NCBI RefSeq assembly: GCF_014191305.1
Contig: NZ_JACHWJ010000002.1
Span: 372,001-436,000 of the forward strand
DNA length: 64,000 nt
Origin: Pseudoclavibacter helvolus
Lineage (GTDB): Bacteria; Actinomycetota; Actinomycetes; Actinomycetales; Microbacteriaceae
Direction: 5' to 3'
Shown: piece after piece, positions 1 through 9,966 of the stretch
Layout of the letters: the number at the start of each line of letters is the position of its first letter
Numbering within the stretch: position 1 is the stretch's first letter
Translations under genes and position numbers: made by a program
Notes under the pieces: generated by a model
Databases searched by the model: none
What the model was told of the DNA's origin: nothing
The model's input: only the letters and a program-made list of their open reading frames with translations

Positions 1-657
1 GAGCTCGGTGAGCACGACGGCTTCACCGTCGTGGCAGCCTCTCTGCGTGATCTTCGCGGTGGCGCGATAAATCAAGCGGGTCTCGGCGAGCTCGGTGAGA
101 CCGTGCTCGCGCAGGCGCTGTCCTTCGAGACCCACCCGGAGGGGGGAGTTACGCCGCTCGCAACCCGGATGGCCCCGCCTGCTCCGACGACACCGACGGC
201 TCCTCCGGTCGCCGCCGCGCCGAGCGCCTCCCCGGAGCCGTTCATCGCCCATCAATCGCCCGCACCCACCGCGCCAGACCAGCGCCGCGCGCACGGCGAA
301 GCCGCGTACATCGTCGAACTCTCCACTGGCGGCACGGTCGAGCTCGCTGGCCCGCTTGTGCTCGGCCGAGCGCCCAACATGGGATCTGAGCAGACGGGAG
401 GTGTCGAGCCACGCCACGTCAAGCTGTCAGGCGCCACCGACATCTCTCGCAACCACGTGCTCTTGAGCGTCGAGGGCGGCGTCATCGTGGTCACCGACCT
501 GCACTCGCGCAATGGCACCGACGTCGTCATGCCTGGCCGCGGGCCCCAGCGCTTGCGTGCTGGCGAGCCGACCGCGGTCATGCCAGACACGGTCATCGAC
601 CTCGGCAGCGGCATCTTCCTGACCGTGCGGAACCTGTCGATGACGGCGAGGCACTAG
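1..657 (+). CDS. FHA-domain protein, 5' end outside the window
   Basis: The frame is open from base 1, so the gene starts upstream; a GTG at 31 is in frame but is probably internal. About 50 visible residues precede a Pro/Ala-rich linker. A forkhead-associated domain follows in roughly the last 110 residues, with the signatures LVLGRAP, SRNHVLLS and DLHSRNGT, which bind phosphothreonine peptides. The stop is 2 bases before the kinase gene, so the two are surely co-transcribed. The linked kinase is the likely source of the phosphothreonine it reads. Genes at this position in related bacteria are often phosphatase or RDD fusions. The visible N-terminal part does not let me decide what this one is. 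Confidence 0.8.
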   Translation, partial: ELGEHDGFTVVAASLRDLRGGAINQAGLGELGETVLAQALSFETHPEGGVTPLATRMAPPAPTTPTAPPVAAAPSASPEPFIAHQSPAPTAPDQRRAHGEAAYIVELSTGGTVELAGPLVLGRAPNMGSEQTGGVEPRHVKLSGATDISRNHVLLSVEGGVIVVTDLHSRNGTDVVMPGRGPQRLRAGEPTAVMPDTVIDLGSGIFLTVRNLSMTARH

Positions 658-659
658 GC

Positions 660-2423
660 ATGGCCGGGCAGCGACGCTCGCCAGCGGAGCCGCCCGAGAT
701 TCCTGGCTACGTCTACCGAAAGCACTTAGGTTCCGGCGGATTCTCCGACGTGTTCCTCTACGAGCAGCAGTTCCCGAGACGGCTCGTGGCGGTCAAGGTG
801 CTCCTCGGCGGAGACGACCTCGGCGAGACGAGCAGGCAAGCGTTCATCGGCGAAGCCAACCTCATGGCGCAGATGTCGTCACACCCCTACATCGTCACGA
901 TCTTCCAGGCGGATGTGGCCGGCGACGGCAGGCCCTACTTCATCATGGAGTTCGCGTCGGGGCTGAGCCTGTCTGAACGCTACAAGCGCGAGCAGATCCC
1001 GGTCGAAGAGGTGCTCCGCACCGGAGTGCGCATCTCCAGCGCGGTCGCGACGGCGCACGCCGTCGGGATCTTGCACCGGGACGTGAAGCCCGCGAACATC
1101 CTCACCAACGACTTCGGCTGGCCCGCACTCACCGACTTCGGCATCTCGTCAGCGGTCGACGATGAGCTCGCCGACGCGGGCGAACTCGTCGAGGCGGCCC
1201 CGGCAGGCGGAGGCGGGCTCTCGGTCCCGTGGTCCCCTCCGGAGATGTTCGAGGACGAGCCGAAGCCGGATGTGCGCAGCGAGGTGTTCTCCCTGGGCGC
1301 CACGGTCTTCTCGCTCGTCGCCGGTCACACCCCATTCGAACGACCCGGCCAGAAGAACACCACACTCGACCTCATCTCCCGCATCGAGCGCGGAGCCATC
1401 TCACCCATCGACCGAGGCGACGTGCCCCGTTCGCTCGTGAGCGTGCTCCACAAGGCCATGGCACGAAATCCCGCGCACCGCTACCAGAGCGCGGTCGAGT
1501 TCGCCTACGCGCTGCAGCGGGTCGAGTTGGAGCTGAACTACGCGCCGACCGCAATCGATGTCCCGAACATGACGATCTCAGCGCCGGCAGCGACCGGCGA
1601 CGGGGATGTCGACGCGACGAGCCTGCGTCCCGTCTCCCTGATCAACGCACAGGTGCACGAGGGGGCAAGGGCCAGCAAGGCCGAGCTGACCTCGGCCCGC
1701 GCCGTCGTGCGCGTTGCGGCCCAGCAGGCGCCTGGTGGCTTCGCGGCACGGTACGAGACCGCCAGTGGGCCTCGCCCTGGCCGGAAGGTTCGGGGGCCAG
1801 AGCACACCGGCGGGCAGGCGATCGACGACTCCGGCCCGACCACTGCTCGCCGCATCACGACCCCGGGCCGGGCAGTTCCCGGACCCGCGCCGCTGGCACC
1901 GGACTTCGGCGGCGCATCCGCCGCTCCGAACCCCCAGTTCCCCGGCGGCAGTGCCTCGATGGCCGATGAACTGGCTCGCGTGAGTGAGGCCAACGCCGCC
2001 GCAAGCCAGAAGAAGCTGTCGCGCAATGGGCTCGTCGGCATCATCGCCGGAGGACTGGTGGTGGTTATCGGCGTCGCCGCGGCGGTCGCGTGGATGCTCA
2101 CCCCGGGCGACGAGGAGATCGGGCGCGCGACCGCAACTCCCGTGTCGATCGAGGCAGGCGGCTTCCCCCCGGTTCTTGTCGCCCCCGTCGCCGTGCGTAG
2201 CCTCGACGGGTCCGTCACCTTCTCGTGGTCGAACCCCGACCCGAAGCCCGGCGACGTCTACTACTGGACGATGGGCGAGGGCGGGAAGGACGGGTCGACA
2301 ACAAGTGAAACGTCGGTCGTCATCCCGGGAATCGCTGACGGCGCGCTCACCTGCATCGAGGTTGAGATTCGACGCGGCGGAAAGGTCAGCCCGGAGCCGC
2401 TCGAGGTCTGCTACCCGCAATGA
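660..2423 (+). CDS. Membrane serine/threonine protein kinase (PknB/Hanks type)
   Basis: 587 residues. The N-terminal kinase domain (about residues 15-285) has a glycine loop GSGGFSDV, the ATP lysine K46 in VAVKV, the catalytic loop HRDVKPAN with D141, and DFG at D159. All catalytic residues are present, so it should be active. A disordered Pro/Ala/Gly linker (about 300-450) precedes one transmembrane helix (about 455-480). A roughly 110-residue extracytoplasmic tail resembles a fibronectin-III-like beta domain rather than PASTA repeats. It therefore probably senses something other than muropeptides by the PknB route. It lies between two FHA genes, overlapping the next by 4 bases (ATGA); these FHA proteins are its likely readers or substrates. 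Confidence 0.93.
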   Translation: MAGQRRSPAEPPEIPGYVYRKHLGSGGFSDVFLYEQQFPRRLVAVKVLLGGDDLGETSRQAFIGEANLMAQMSSHPYIVTIFQADVAGDGRPYFIMEFASGLSLSERYKREQIPVEEVLRTGVRISSAVATAHAVGILHRDVKPANILTNDFGWPALTDFGISSAVDDELADAGELVEAAPAGGGGLSVPWSPPEMFEDEPKPDVRSEVFSLGATVFSLVAGHTPFERPGQKNTTLDLISRIERGAISPIDRGDVPRSLVSVLHKAMARNPAHRYQSAVEFAYALQRVELELNYAPTAIDVPNMTISAPAATGDGDVDATSLRPVSLINAQVHEGARASKAELTSARAVVRVAAQQAPGGFAARYETASGPRPGRKVRGPEHTGGQAIDDSGPTTARRITTPGRAVPGPAPLAPDFGGASAAPNPQFPGGSASMADELARVSEANAAASQKKLSRNGLVGIIAGGLVVVIGVAAAVAWMLTPGDEEIGRATATPVSIEAGGFPPVLVAPVAVRSLDGSVTFSWSNPDPKPGDVYYWTMGEGGKDGSTTSETSVVIPGIADGALTCIEVEIRRGGKVSPEPLEVCYPQ

Positions 2424-3241
2424 CCTCGTCGATCAGCCATGATGGTCATATGAGTGAGAGCAAGTACACCTCCGCCGCGGAAGCGAACGAGGTCCCTGAA
2501 GAGGCCGTCGAGATCCCGGACAGTGACGAGCGCGTCGTCAGCCAGGTGCCGCCACTCGGGCCGCTCCGCCTGGAGTTCGTGGGCGAGTGGTACGAGCTCG
2601 ACCCGGCCGAGCCGTTCACGATCGGCCGCGACGCTGACCTCGTGATCGACGAGAACCCGTACCTGCACCGCCAGTTCCTTGTCCTCCAGGCGGAGTTCGG
2701 GATGTGGTGGCTCTCGAACGTCGGCTCCGTGCTCTCGGCGACCGTGACCGACGATTCAGGCCAAGTCCAGTCGTGGCTCTCGCCCGGCGCGAAGCTGCCC
2801 GTCGTGTTCCAGCACATGCAGGTCATGTTCACGGCCGGTTCGACCACGTACGACTTCGCCATCCACTCGGCATCTGACTTCTACAACACCTCGCACGTGA
2901 ACATGTCGCCGTCCGGCAACACGACGCAGGCGGTCATCCACCTCACCGAGTCCCAGCGCGAGCTGATCCTCGCCCTGGCGGAGGATGTCCTGCGCAACTC
3001 CGTACCTGGCCGCGGCGTCATCCCGAGCTCCGCGGACGCGGCGGCGCGCCTGGGCTGGACCCTCCCGACGTTCAACCGCAAGCTCGACAACGTCTGCGAC
3101 AAGCTCGACAAGTTCGGAGTCTCGGGACTGCGAGGCGGCCGCAACAAGCTCGCGTCGAACCGTCGCGCACGCCTCGTCGAGTACGCGATCTCGACGCGAC
3201 TCGTGACACCGGAGGATCTCGACACCCTCGACCGTCGCTGA
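2420..3241 (+). CDS. FHA domain fused to a C-terminal winged-helix-like domain
   Basis: 273 residues from an ATG that overlaps the kinase stop; an in-frame ATG at 2450 is an alternative start. Residues about 50-150 form an FHA-like fold (FTIGRDADLVID, HRQFL). Residues about 175-270 form a helical segment starting TESQRELILALAEDVL and containing AAARLGWTLPTFNRKLDNVCDKL, which resembles the DNA-binding domain seen in FHA-HTH proteins of actinobacteria. The arrangement suggests a regulator whose partner binding or activity responds to kinase phosphorylation. DNA binding is inferred from fold resemblance only. It is the third gene of the signalling operon and the last before a 346-base non-coding gap. 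Confidence 0.75.
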   Translation: MTSSISHDGHMSESKYTSAAEANEVPEEAVEIPDSDERVVSQVPPLGPLRLEFVGEWYELDPAEPFTIGRDADLVIDENPYLHRQFLVLQAEFGMWWLSNVGSVLSATVTDDSGQVQSWLSPGAKLPVVFQHMQVMFTAGSTTYDFAIHSASDFYNTSHVNMSPSGNTTQAVIHLTESQRELILALAEDVLRNSVPGRGVIPSSADAAARLGWTLPTFNRKLDNVCDKLDKFGVSGLRGGRNKLASNRRARLVEYAISTRLVTPEDLDTLDRR

Positions 3242-3305
3242 CGAGGCCGCGCGGCACCCCGCCTCGATCACGAAGGTCCTGGTGGCCTACTCCACAGCAG
3301 GGCGC

Positions 3306-3473
3306 ACCTAGGGAGTGTCTGACAATGGATCGCCGCAGCGAGCACGGCCTGGTCGTGCGAGATGCAAGGCGGAGAACGAAGCCCAATGCGGAGCATTGCG
3401 TGAGTTCTCCAACGCAGCAGATCGCGCGATCAGGACGAGCGGAGTAGGCGAGACATTGTCAGACACGACCTAG
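3306..3473. repeat. MITE-like palindromic element in the 3242-3587 gap
   Basis: The 346-base gap has no gene. It holds a perfect 13-bp inverted repeat, GTGTCTGACAATG at 3315-3327 and CATTGTCAGACAC at 3454-3466. The match extends to about 19-21 bp with two mismatches. The interior contains a nested hairpin (GGAGAAC...GTTCTCC around CAATGC-GGA-GCATTG). The hexamer ACCTAG occurs on both sides (3306-3311 and 3468-3473), but at unequal distance from the repeats, so its status as a target duplication is tentative. The size, terminal repeats and lack of coding suggest a non-autonomous transposable element. A structured RNA or transcription terminator region is possible. Confidence 0.6.
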
Positions 3474-3587
3474 TCGAGAGGACTACGGGGAGCTCTACCG
3501 GTCGCGCTTGTGTCGAGTCCTCGTGCACAATGAAGTTTGGTGCGCTCTGGACGAGGCGCTGACGAGTTCTGCCGGGGGTGGGGAAGC

Positions 3588-6500
3588 ATGCGCGGAACAT
3601 CGCCGACCTCGCGAGGCCGCCGACAGCTCGCGATGACGCTTGTGCTTGCCTTGCTCATCGGCACGCCTCTCCTCTTCGCCTTGCTCCACGAGGGCTTCCC
3701 CGCCGCCGAGATCGAGCTGGAGAGCAGCGACGTCTGGGTCTCCAACAGCCAGGACCTCCGGGCGGGAAGACTCAACGCGCAGATCCAGGAGCTCGACGCG
3801 AGCGTCAGCCTCGTGACGGCCGACGTCGGCATCCTCCAGGACGGCGACACCGTCTTCTTGCACGACCAGACGAGCGGCTCGCTCGGCCGCGTCGACCCGG
3901 CGATGACCGACCTGCGCGAGAGCATCCTGACCCCGGCGGGCAGCCGGAGCGCCTACGGTGCCGGCGTGATCGCACTGCTCGACCCCGCGACCGGCAGCCT
4001 CTGGCTCATCGACGCCACGCAGCCGCTGGCCTTCGACGCGGCAACGGCTGAGCCCGTCGCCGAGCTCGGGGCCGACGCGCAGGTCGTCGTGACCTCGCTT
4101 GGCACGGTGCTCGCGGTGTCGCCCGAGAAGCAGCAGATCCTCCGCATCGAGGGCATCGGCGCCGAGCAGCGCTGGGAACCCATGGCGAGCGCGCCACGCG
4201 CCTACGAGTTGACGGCCGTCGGAGAGCAGCCCGTCGTCTTCGACACCCAGGCGAGCACGCTGCTTGTCGACGGCCAGACTCGCGAGGTTCCCAAGAGCAC
4301 GCTCCGAGTCCAGCTACCGGGTGCCGCGGCCCCCGAGGTCGTGCTGGCGACGGTCGACGGGATCCTGCGGGTGCCTCTGAGCGGCGGCGAGCCCACTGGA
4401 GTGCCTGCCGGTATCGTCGGCTCGCAGGCCACCTCGGCTGGCACGGCGCGCCCTGCCGTCGTCGGCGGATGCACGCACGCGGCTTGGGGTCAGGCCGCCG
4501 CGACGATGGTGGTGTGCGGCGACGACGAACCCCGTGTGCAGTCGATGTCGACGGCTCCACTCGGGGAGATCCTCTACCGCGTGAACCGCAACGTCGTCGC
4601 CCTCAACGACGTCGCAACCGGCCAGGTGTGGCTGCCGCAGGAGAACATGCGGCTGGTGGAGAACTGGAACGAGCTTGTGCCACCGGAGGACACCGACGGC
4701 GTCGAGGGCGAGAACGAGGCGACGGAGGAGTCCTTCGAGGCCACGCTCGCCGAGCGAGGCGAGGAGAACACTCCACCGGAACTCATCGACGATTCCTTCG
4801 GCGTGCGCGCAGGCTCGACGGGCTACCTGACCGTGCTCGACAACGACTCGGACGTCGACGGTGACATCCTCACGATCGCTGGGCTTTCGGGCGAGGTGCC
4901 GGAGTCATTCGGAGAGCTTCGGCTCATCGACGCCGGACGCGCCCTGCAGTTCCGTGCCGCAGATGGCGCATCCGGTGAGCAGACCCTGACGTACACCGCC
5001 ACGGACGGCAGACCGGGTGGCGTCGCGGATGCGCGGCTCACGATCCGCATCCAGCCAGCTGACGCCGAGAACCAGACGCCTACGACGAACCGGACGAGCA
5101 CCGTCGCAGTCGAGGCTGGCCAGAAGATCTCCTACAACGTCATGCCCGACTGGGTCGACCCGGAGGGCGACCCGATCTTCCTGCAGGGCGCTACGGCCCC
5201 GGTCGGCGACGCCGTCAGCTTCACCCCTGACGGCCGCATCACCTTCACTGCCGTCAGCGCCGAGCTGGGGGAGCGGGTCGTGCCATACCTCGTCTCGGAC
5301 GGCACCTCGCAGGCCGCGGGCGAGCTGCGCGTCCGCGTCGAGGCCCCGGGAACCCTCGGCCCGGTCGGTACCCCCGACTACGCGAAAGGTGTCGTGGGTG
5401 AGCCCATCACGGCTCAGCCCCTCGTGAACGACCTCTCGCCGAACGGGCAGGCCCTCGGACTCGTGGAGATCGCTGAGCTCGGCACGGCGACGGGAGGGGC
5501 GAGCTTCAACCCCGACCTCGGCACCGTCACCTTCGTCTCCGAGACCGCCATGACCGCGTACGTGCAGTACACGCTCACGGCAGGCGGTGCGACCTCGGTC
5601 GGCATCATCCGCTTCGACGTCGAAGAGCCAGCGGCGGAGCCGACGCAGGTGACGGCCGTGCGTGACCTCGCCTACCTGCGTCCCGGCCAGTCGAACGCCG
5701 TGAACGTGCTCGGGAACGACGTCTCGACGGGTACCGGTGTGCTATCCGTGCAGAGCGTCGAGACGACGGATGCGGCGCGGATCGCTGGCCTGGCCGTCGA
5801 GCTCATCGACAACACGATCGTGCGGCTCTCATCGCAGTCGGCGATCCAGCAGCCCATCGAGCTCCCGTACACGATCACGGACGGTACCGCGACGTCCGTC
5901 GGGTTCATCGTCGTCGTCCCGGTCGAGCCCGCAGTGACGCACGAGCCTCCGGTGGCAGTCGACGACACGAGGCGTGTGCGCGCAGGCGACTACACGAGTG
6001 TCTCCGTGCTCGAGAACGACTCGCACCCGGACGAGGCGCAGATGTCGCTGGCACCAGAGCTCAACAATGTGCAGGTCGGCGACGGCTACGCCTTCGTCTC
6101 AGGCGACGACGTCCGCCTCCAAGCGCCGACCGAACCGGGCAGCTACTCGCTCGGGTACACCGTCATCGACGAGCACGGGGAGCAGGCCGGCGCCAACGTC
6201 TCTTTCCAGGTCACGGCCCCGGATGAGTCGAGCAACAGGCCCCCGGCACCTGGCGTGGATACGGCGCGGGTGTTCGAGGGCGCAAGCGTCCGCATCGAGG
6301 TGCCGCTGAGCGGCATCGACCCGGACGGCGACTCCGTCGAGCTCACGCAGCTCATCGACGTGCCAAAGCTCGGCTCGGTGCGCGAGGTCACGCAGACCTC
6401 CTTCATCTACGAGGCGTTCGCGGGCGCCGCCGGCACCGACGTCCTGCGCTACGAGGTCGTGGACGGCTACGGCCAGCGGGCGGAGGGCACAATCAGGGTC

Positions 6501-8930
6501 GGTGTCGTCGCGCGGCCCGCCGCGACGTCGCCTCCCGTTGCTGTCGACGACAATGTCCGTGCCAAGCCAGGCTCGCGCATGGCGGTGCCCGTCCTGCAGA
6601 ACGACTCGGACCCGAACGGGTACAAGCTCGAGCTCGTGCCGGAACTCGTCGGCGTCGACGCGAGCCTTGAAGCCGAGGTCGACGGCGAGTCCGTCATCGT
6701 CACGGTGCCAAGCGAGGGCGAGTTCATCTCCGTGCCGTACACGATCACGAACGGCCAGGGTGGGCAGGACGCCGCCTTCATCCACGTGACGATGAGCGCG
6801 GACGCACCGACGCTCCCACCCACGGCGACCGACCACGTCGTGCGCCTCGACGACTTCGCCGGGGCTGAGACGCTCAGCGTCAACGTGCGCGATGGCGCCG
6901 CGAACCCTGGGGGCCGCGTGAGCGAGCTCGCGGTCGACCTCGTGGGCACCGGCGCAGGGGCTGCGGAGGTCGAGGAGGACGGCCGCGTGACGGTGTCGCT
7001 CAGCGACGTCAGGCAGATCATCGTGTACCGGCTCACGGCCGCAGACACGGGCCTCACCGCTGCTGGCTTCCTCATGATTCCCGCGCTCATCACGGAGGAG
7101 TCGAAGCGCCAGTCTCCGTTCCTCATCCCCGATCTGCCAGCCCAGAAGGTGAAGGCCGGCGAATCCATCTCGTGGGACGTCAACGACCTCGTGCGCGCAC
7201 CGTCGGGCAATAGGGTCGCCCTCATCAACCCGGAGCAGGTGTGGGCCGAGCAGGCCGACGGAAGCACCCTCGTGCAGGGCGATACAAAACTGAGTTTCAC
7301 GCCGAAGCCCGGGTTCCGCGGGCCCGCCTCCATCACCTTCCAGGTCTCGGATGCGCAGGGCGACAACGATCCGAACGCCGGCATCGCGACCATCCGCGTG
7401 CCGATCACGGTCGGCGACCCCGACTTCTTCGACGTCGCACCGACGTTCGTGGCCCCACAGCTCACCGTCGAGCAGGGGACAGAGCAGAGCTTCGACCTGC
7501 GAACGGCCACTGGCCACCCCAACAAGGACGTCCTGCCGCAGGTGCAGTTCTCGAAGCTGACGGGTGGTTCCGGTGACCTGAAGGCGAGCCTCGACGGCAG
7601 CACCGTCAAGGTCGGGGCGGGCGTGACCGCGAAGGTCGGCACCGTCGCGAAGTACACCGTGACCTACACGTTCCGCGACTTCGTGCAGACGGGAACCGTC
7701 ACGGTGACGGTCGTCTCGACCTCAAAGCCCCTGCCGCGCGCCGTGCCAGACGAGCAGCTCGCGCGCCGCAACGAGACCGTCACGATGAACGTCACCGGCA
7801 ACGACTTCAACCCGTTCCCCGAGTCGCCGCTCAGGCTCATCTCGGCAAGCGAGGTTTCGGGAGCCGGCTCCGGCGCCGCCGTGTCGATTGTCGACGGGCA
7901 GGTCCGCATCGTTCCCAAGGCGAACTTCATCGGTACCATCACCGTCAGCTACCGCATCGGCGACCAGACCGGCGACCCGCTCCGCGAGACGACGGGGCTC
8001 GCGACCGTCCAGGTGCAGGACGTGCCTGGCGCGCCGACCACCGTGACGCTCGCGAAGGGCAGCGCCCTCGGCACCTTGGTCGTGAGCTGGTCAGGTGCCG
8101 TCTCGAACGGGCAGGAGATCACCGGCTATGAGGTGACGCTCACGGGCGGCCCTGTGCCAATCGAGAAGTCAGCCGGTCTCGCCAACAGCGTGACGTTCAC
8201 CGCGGCGGACGGGCTTCTGCCCGGCCGCGAATACACGGCCACCGTGCGTGCCGCAAACGGACTCGGATTCGGACCACCCGCCAGCTCCGCCGGTGCGAAG
8301 CCGATAGACCTTCCACAAGCCCCGCAAGGTCTCAGCCTGCCGGACAAGTTGGCGGTACCCGGCGAGCTCACGGGCTCGCTGACAGCAGAATGGTCTGCGC
8401 CAACAGCGGATGGCGGCGGCCTCACCGGCTACGACGTGACGGTGCAGATCGGCACGCAGGCCCCGACGACCACAAGCGTGCCGGCCACTCAGCTGTCGTT
8501 CGAGATCACGGGGATCACAATCCCGAAATCAGCGTCGACGCAGGTGACTGTCTATGTGGCTGCGAAGAACGAGGCTGGCGTCTCGAACGCCACAGGCAAA
8601 GTCTTCGGCAACCTGATCTACACGCCTCTCTACAAGGTCAGCGTCACTGGCGGCAAGGCTGTTGAGGGAGAGCCCGACGATGTCAAGAGCTTCGTCATCA
8701 AGGGGGAGGACTTCCTGGCGGCAACGTCCTACGACGTCAAGTGCTACAGCAACAACAAGCCGGGAGACGATAAGTCGGTCGGTGGGCAGTCCGGAGTGAG
8801 CGCCACCGCGCTGAACTCCGAAGGCGGGGTCAACATTCCGAACTGCAAGGGGAGCCTCGGCGGGTACTGGGTGGAGATCATCGACAAGGGTGCAATCGTC
8901 GTGACGAGCCCCGTGCTGGAGAAGTGGTAG
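3588..8930 (+). CDS. Giant secreted/membrane-anchored protein with tandem Ig-like repeats and two fibronectin III domains
   Basis: About 1780 residues. The ATG at 3588 is chosen because a purine-rich GGGGGTGGGG precedes it; an upstream in-frame GTG at 3537 lacks one. A hydrophobic helix near residues 14-32 serves as signal anchor. A beta-rich, propeller-like region (about 35-390) follows. Then come about eleven cadherin/Big_9-type repeats of about 90 residues, recognised by PPVAVDD...RAG...VLxNDxDP. Two FN3 domains follow (about 1475-1680), then a tail with paired cysteines. There is no LPxTG motif, so it is held by the N-terminal helix or as part of a complex. It precedes the MoxR gene and is probably the structural partner or client of that envelope module; the exact role is unknown. 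Confidence 0.85.
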   Translation: MRGTSPTSRGRRQLAMTLVLALLIGTPLLFALLHEGFPAAEIELESSDVWVSNSQDLRAGRLNAQIQELDASVSLVTADVGILQDGDTVFLHDQTSGSLGRVDPAMTDLRESILTPAGSRSAYGAGVIALLDPATGSLWLIDATQPLAFDAATAEPVAELGADAQVVVTSLGTVLAVSPEKQQILRIEGIGAEQRWEPMASAPRAYELTAVGEQPVVFDTQASTLLVDGQTREVPKSTLRVQLPGAAAPEVVLATVDGILRVPLSGGEPTGVPAGIVGSQATSAGTARPAVVGGCTHAAWGQAAATMVVCGDDEPRVQSMSTAPLGEILYRVNRNVVALNDVATGQVWLPQENMRLVENWNELVPPEDTDGVEGENEATEESFEATLAERGEENTPPELIDDSFGVRAGSTGYLTVLDNDSDVDGDILTIAGLSGEVPESFGELRLIDAGRALQFRAADGASGEQTLTYTATDGRPGGVADARLTIRIQPADAENQTPTTNRTSTVAVEAGQKISYNVMPDWVDPEGDPIFLQGATAPVGDAVSFTPDGRITFTAVSAELGERVVPYLVSDGTSQAAGELRVRVEAPGTLGPVGTPDYAKGVVGEPITAQPLVNDLSPNGQALGLVEIAELGTATGGASFNPDLGTVTFVSETAMTAYVQYTLTAGGATSVGIIRFDVEEPAAEPTQVTAVRDLAYLRPGQSNAVNVLGNDVSTGTGVLSVQSVETTDAARIAGLAVELIDNTIVRLSSQSAIQQPIELPYTITDGTATSVGFIVVVPVEPAVTHEPPVAVDDTRRVRAGDYTSVSVLENDSHPDEAQMSLAPELNNVQVGDGYAFVSGDDVRLQAPTEPGSYSLGYTVIDEHGEQAGANVSFQVTAPDESSNRPPAPGVDTARVFEGASVRIEVPLSGIDPDGDSVELTQLIDVPKLGSVREVTQTSFIYEAFAGAAGTDVLRYEVVDGYGQRAEGTIRVGVVARPAATSPPVAVDDNVRAKPGSRMAVPVLQNDSDPNGYKLELVPELVGVDASLEAEVDGESVIVTVPSEGEFISVPYTITNGQGGQDAAFIHVTMSADAPTLPPTATDHVVRLDDFAGAETLSVNVRDGAANPGGRVSELAVDLVGTGAGAAEVEEDGRVTVSLSDVRQIIVYRLTAADTGLTAAGFLMIPALITEESKRQSPFLIPDLPAQKVKAGESISWDVNDLVRAPSGNRVALINPEQVWAEQADGSTLVQGDTKLSFTPKPGFRGPASITFQVSDAQGDNDPNAGIATIRVPITVGDPDFFDVAPTFVAPQLTVEQGTEQSFDLRTATGHPNKDVLPQVQFSKLTGGSGDLKASLDGSTVKVGAGVTAKVGTVAKYTVTYTFRDFVQTGTVTVTVVSTSKPLPRAVPDEQLARRNETVTMNVTGNDFNPFPESPLRLISASEVSGAGSGAAVSIVDGQVRIVPKANFIGTITVSYRIGDQTGDPLRETTGLATVQVQDVPGAPTTVTLAKGSALGTLVVSWSGAVSNGQEITGYEVTLTGGPVPIEKSAGLANSVTFTAADGLLPGREYTATVRAANGLGFGPPASSAGAKPIDLPQAPQGLSLPDKLAVPGELTGSLTAEWSAPTADGGGLTGYDVTVQIGTQAPTTTSVPATQLSFEITGITIPKSASTQVTVYVAAKNEAGVSNATGKVFGNLIYTPLYKVSVTGGKAVEGEPDDVKSFVIKGEDFLAATSYDVKCYSNNKPGDDKSVGGQSGVSATALNSEGGVNIPNCKGSLGGYWVEIIDKGAIVVTSPVLEKW

Positions 8931-8934
8931 CCGA

Positions 8935-9966
8935 ATGTCGGTGGCAGAAGAGACGATCAACAGAGGCGGCCCACAGCCGTCGCGAAGAGGAGCCCGTGTG
9001 ACAGTGACCGAAGAGCAGGCGGCCTGGTTCCAGGATGCGTTCGACCGGTTGGCGGCGAACATCGAGCGCGCGGTCGTCGGCAAGCGCCACGTCGTCGAGC
9101 TCACTCTCACGACGCTCTTCAGCCAGGGGCACCTCCTCCTCGAGGACGTGCCAGGGACAGGCAAGACAGTTCTCGCGAAGGCGCTCGCGAAGACCATCGA
9201 CGGCACCAACAGTCGTGTGCAGTTCACGCCAGACCTGCTGCCCTCCGACGTCACGGGCGTCACGATCTTCGACCAGGTGAAGCGCGACTTCGAGTTCCAC
9301 CCAGGCCCGATCTTCGCGTCCATCGTGCTCGCCGACGAGATCAACCGAGCCTCGCCGAAGACGCAATCCGCGCTCCTCGAGGTGATGGAAGAGGGCCGGG
9401 TCACGGTCGACGGCACGCCGCATCCGGTGCCGGCCCCGTTCCTCGTCATCGCCACGCAGAACCCTGTCGAGCAGGCCGGAACCTACAAGCTGCCCGAAGC
9501 GCAGCTCGACCGCTTCCTCATGAAGACCTCGCTTGGCTACCCCGACCACGAGAGCACCGTCCGCCTGCTGATGGACGCCGGCAATCGGCAGCGCGCCGAC
9601 AGCGTGCCAGCCATTCTCCACGCCGAAAACGTCGTCGTCATGCAGGAGCTGGCCGCCGAAGTGCACGTCGACGAGTCGATCATGGCGTACGTGTCGGAGA
9701 TCGTGACGGCCACTCGCGCCGACCGCGACGTGCTTGTCGGCGTCTCCGTCCGCGGGGCCCTCGCGCTCGCGCGCGCCGTGAAGGCATGGGCCCTCGCGCA
9801 CGGCCGCCGCTACGTCATCCCAGACGACGTGCGCACCCTCGCGCACCCCGTCCTCGCGCACCGCCTGATCCTCGACCCAGAGGCCGAGTTCTCCGGCACC
9901 ACCCCCGATCAGGTCATCGACCGCTGCCTCCTCGAGGTGCAGCCTCCTCAGCACCGGGCTGTCTAG
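8935..9966 (+). CDS. MoxR-family AAA+ ATPase (first copy)
   Basis: 343 residues from ATG 8935; a GTG at 8998 has a better Shine-Dalgarno (AGAGGAG) and may be the true start. Walker A is in EDVPGTGKTVLAKAL, Walker B in LADEINRASPK, and sensor 1 in IATQNP. MoxR proteins are chaperone-like ATPases that work with von Willebrand-type partners in assembling metal enzymes or envelope complexes. Its stop overlaps the start of the DUF58 gene by one base, so the two are coupled. It is clearly paralogous to the MoxR at 23583 (shared RIQFTPDLLPSDVTGV-like stretch). The kinase/FHA context suggests an envelope role under phosphorylation control, which is inference. Confidence 0.92.
   Translation: MSVAEETINRGGPQPSRRGARVTVTEEQAAWFQDAFDRLAANIERAVVGKRHVVELTLTTLFSQGHLLLEDVPGTGKTVLAKALAKTIDGTNSRVQFTPDLLPSDVTGVTIFDQVKRDFEFHPGPIFASIVLADEINRASPKTQSALLEVMEEGRVTVDGTPHPVPAPFLVIATQNPVEQAGTYKLPEAQLDRFLMKTSLGYPDHESTVRLLMDAGNRQRADSVPAILHAENVVVMQELAAEVHVDESIMAYVSEIVTATRADRDVLVGVSVRGALALARAVKAWALAHGRRYVIPDDVRTLAHPVLAHRLILDPEAEFSGTTPDQVIDRCLLEVQPPQHRAV

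Noticed and set aside
6099-7517. 472-codon minus-strand frame inside the Ig-repeat gene
   Set aside because: It lies wholly antisense to clear Ig-like repeats, has no recognisable motif and is typical of shadow frames in high-GC DNA.
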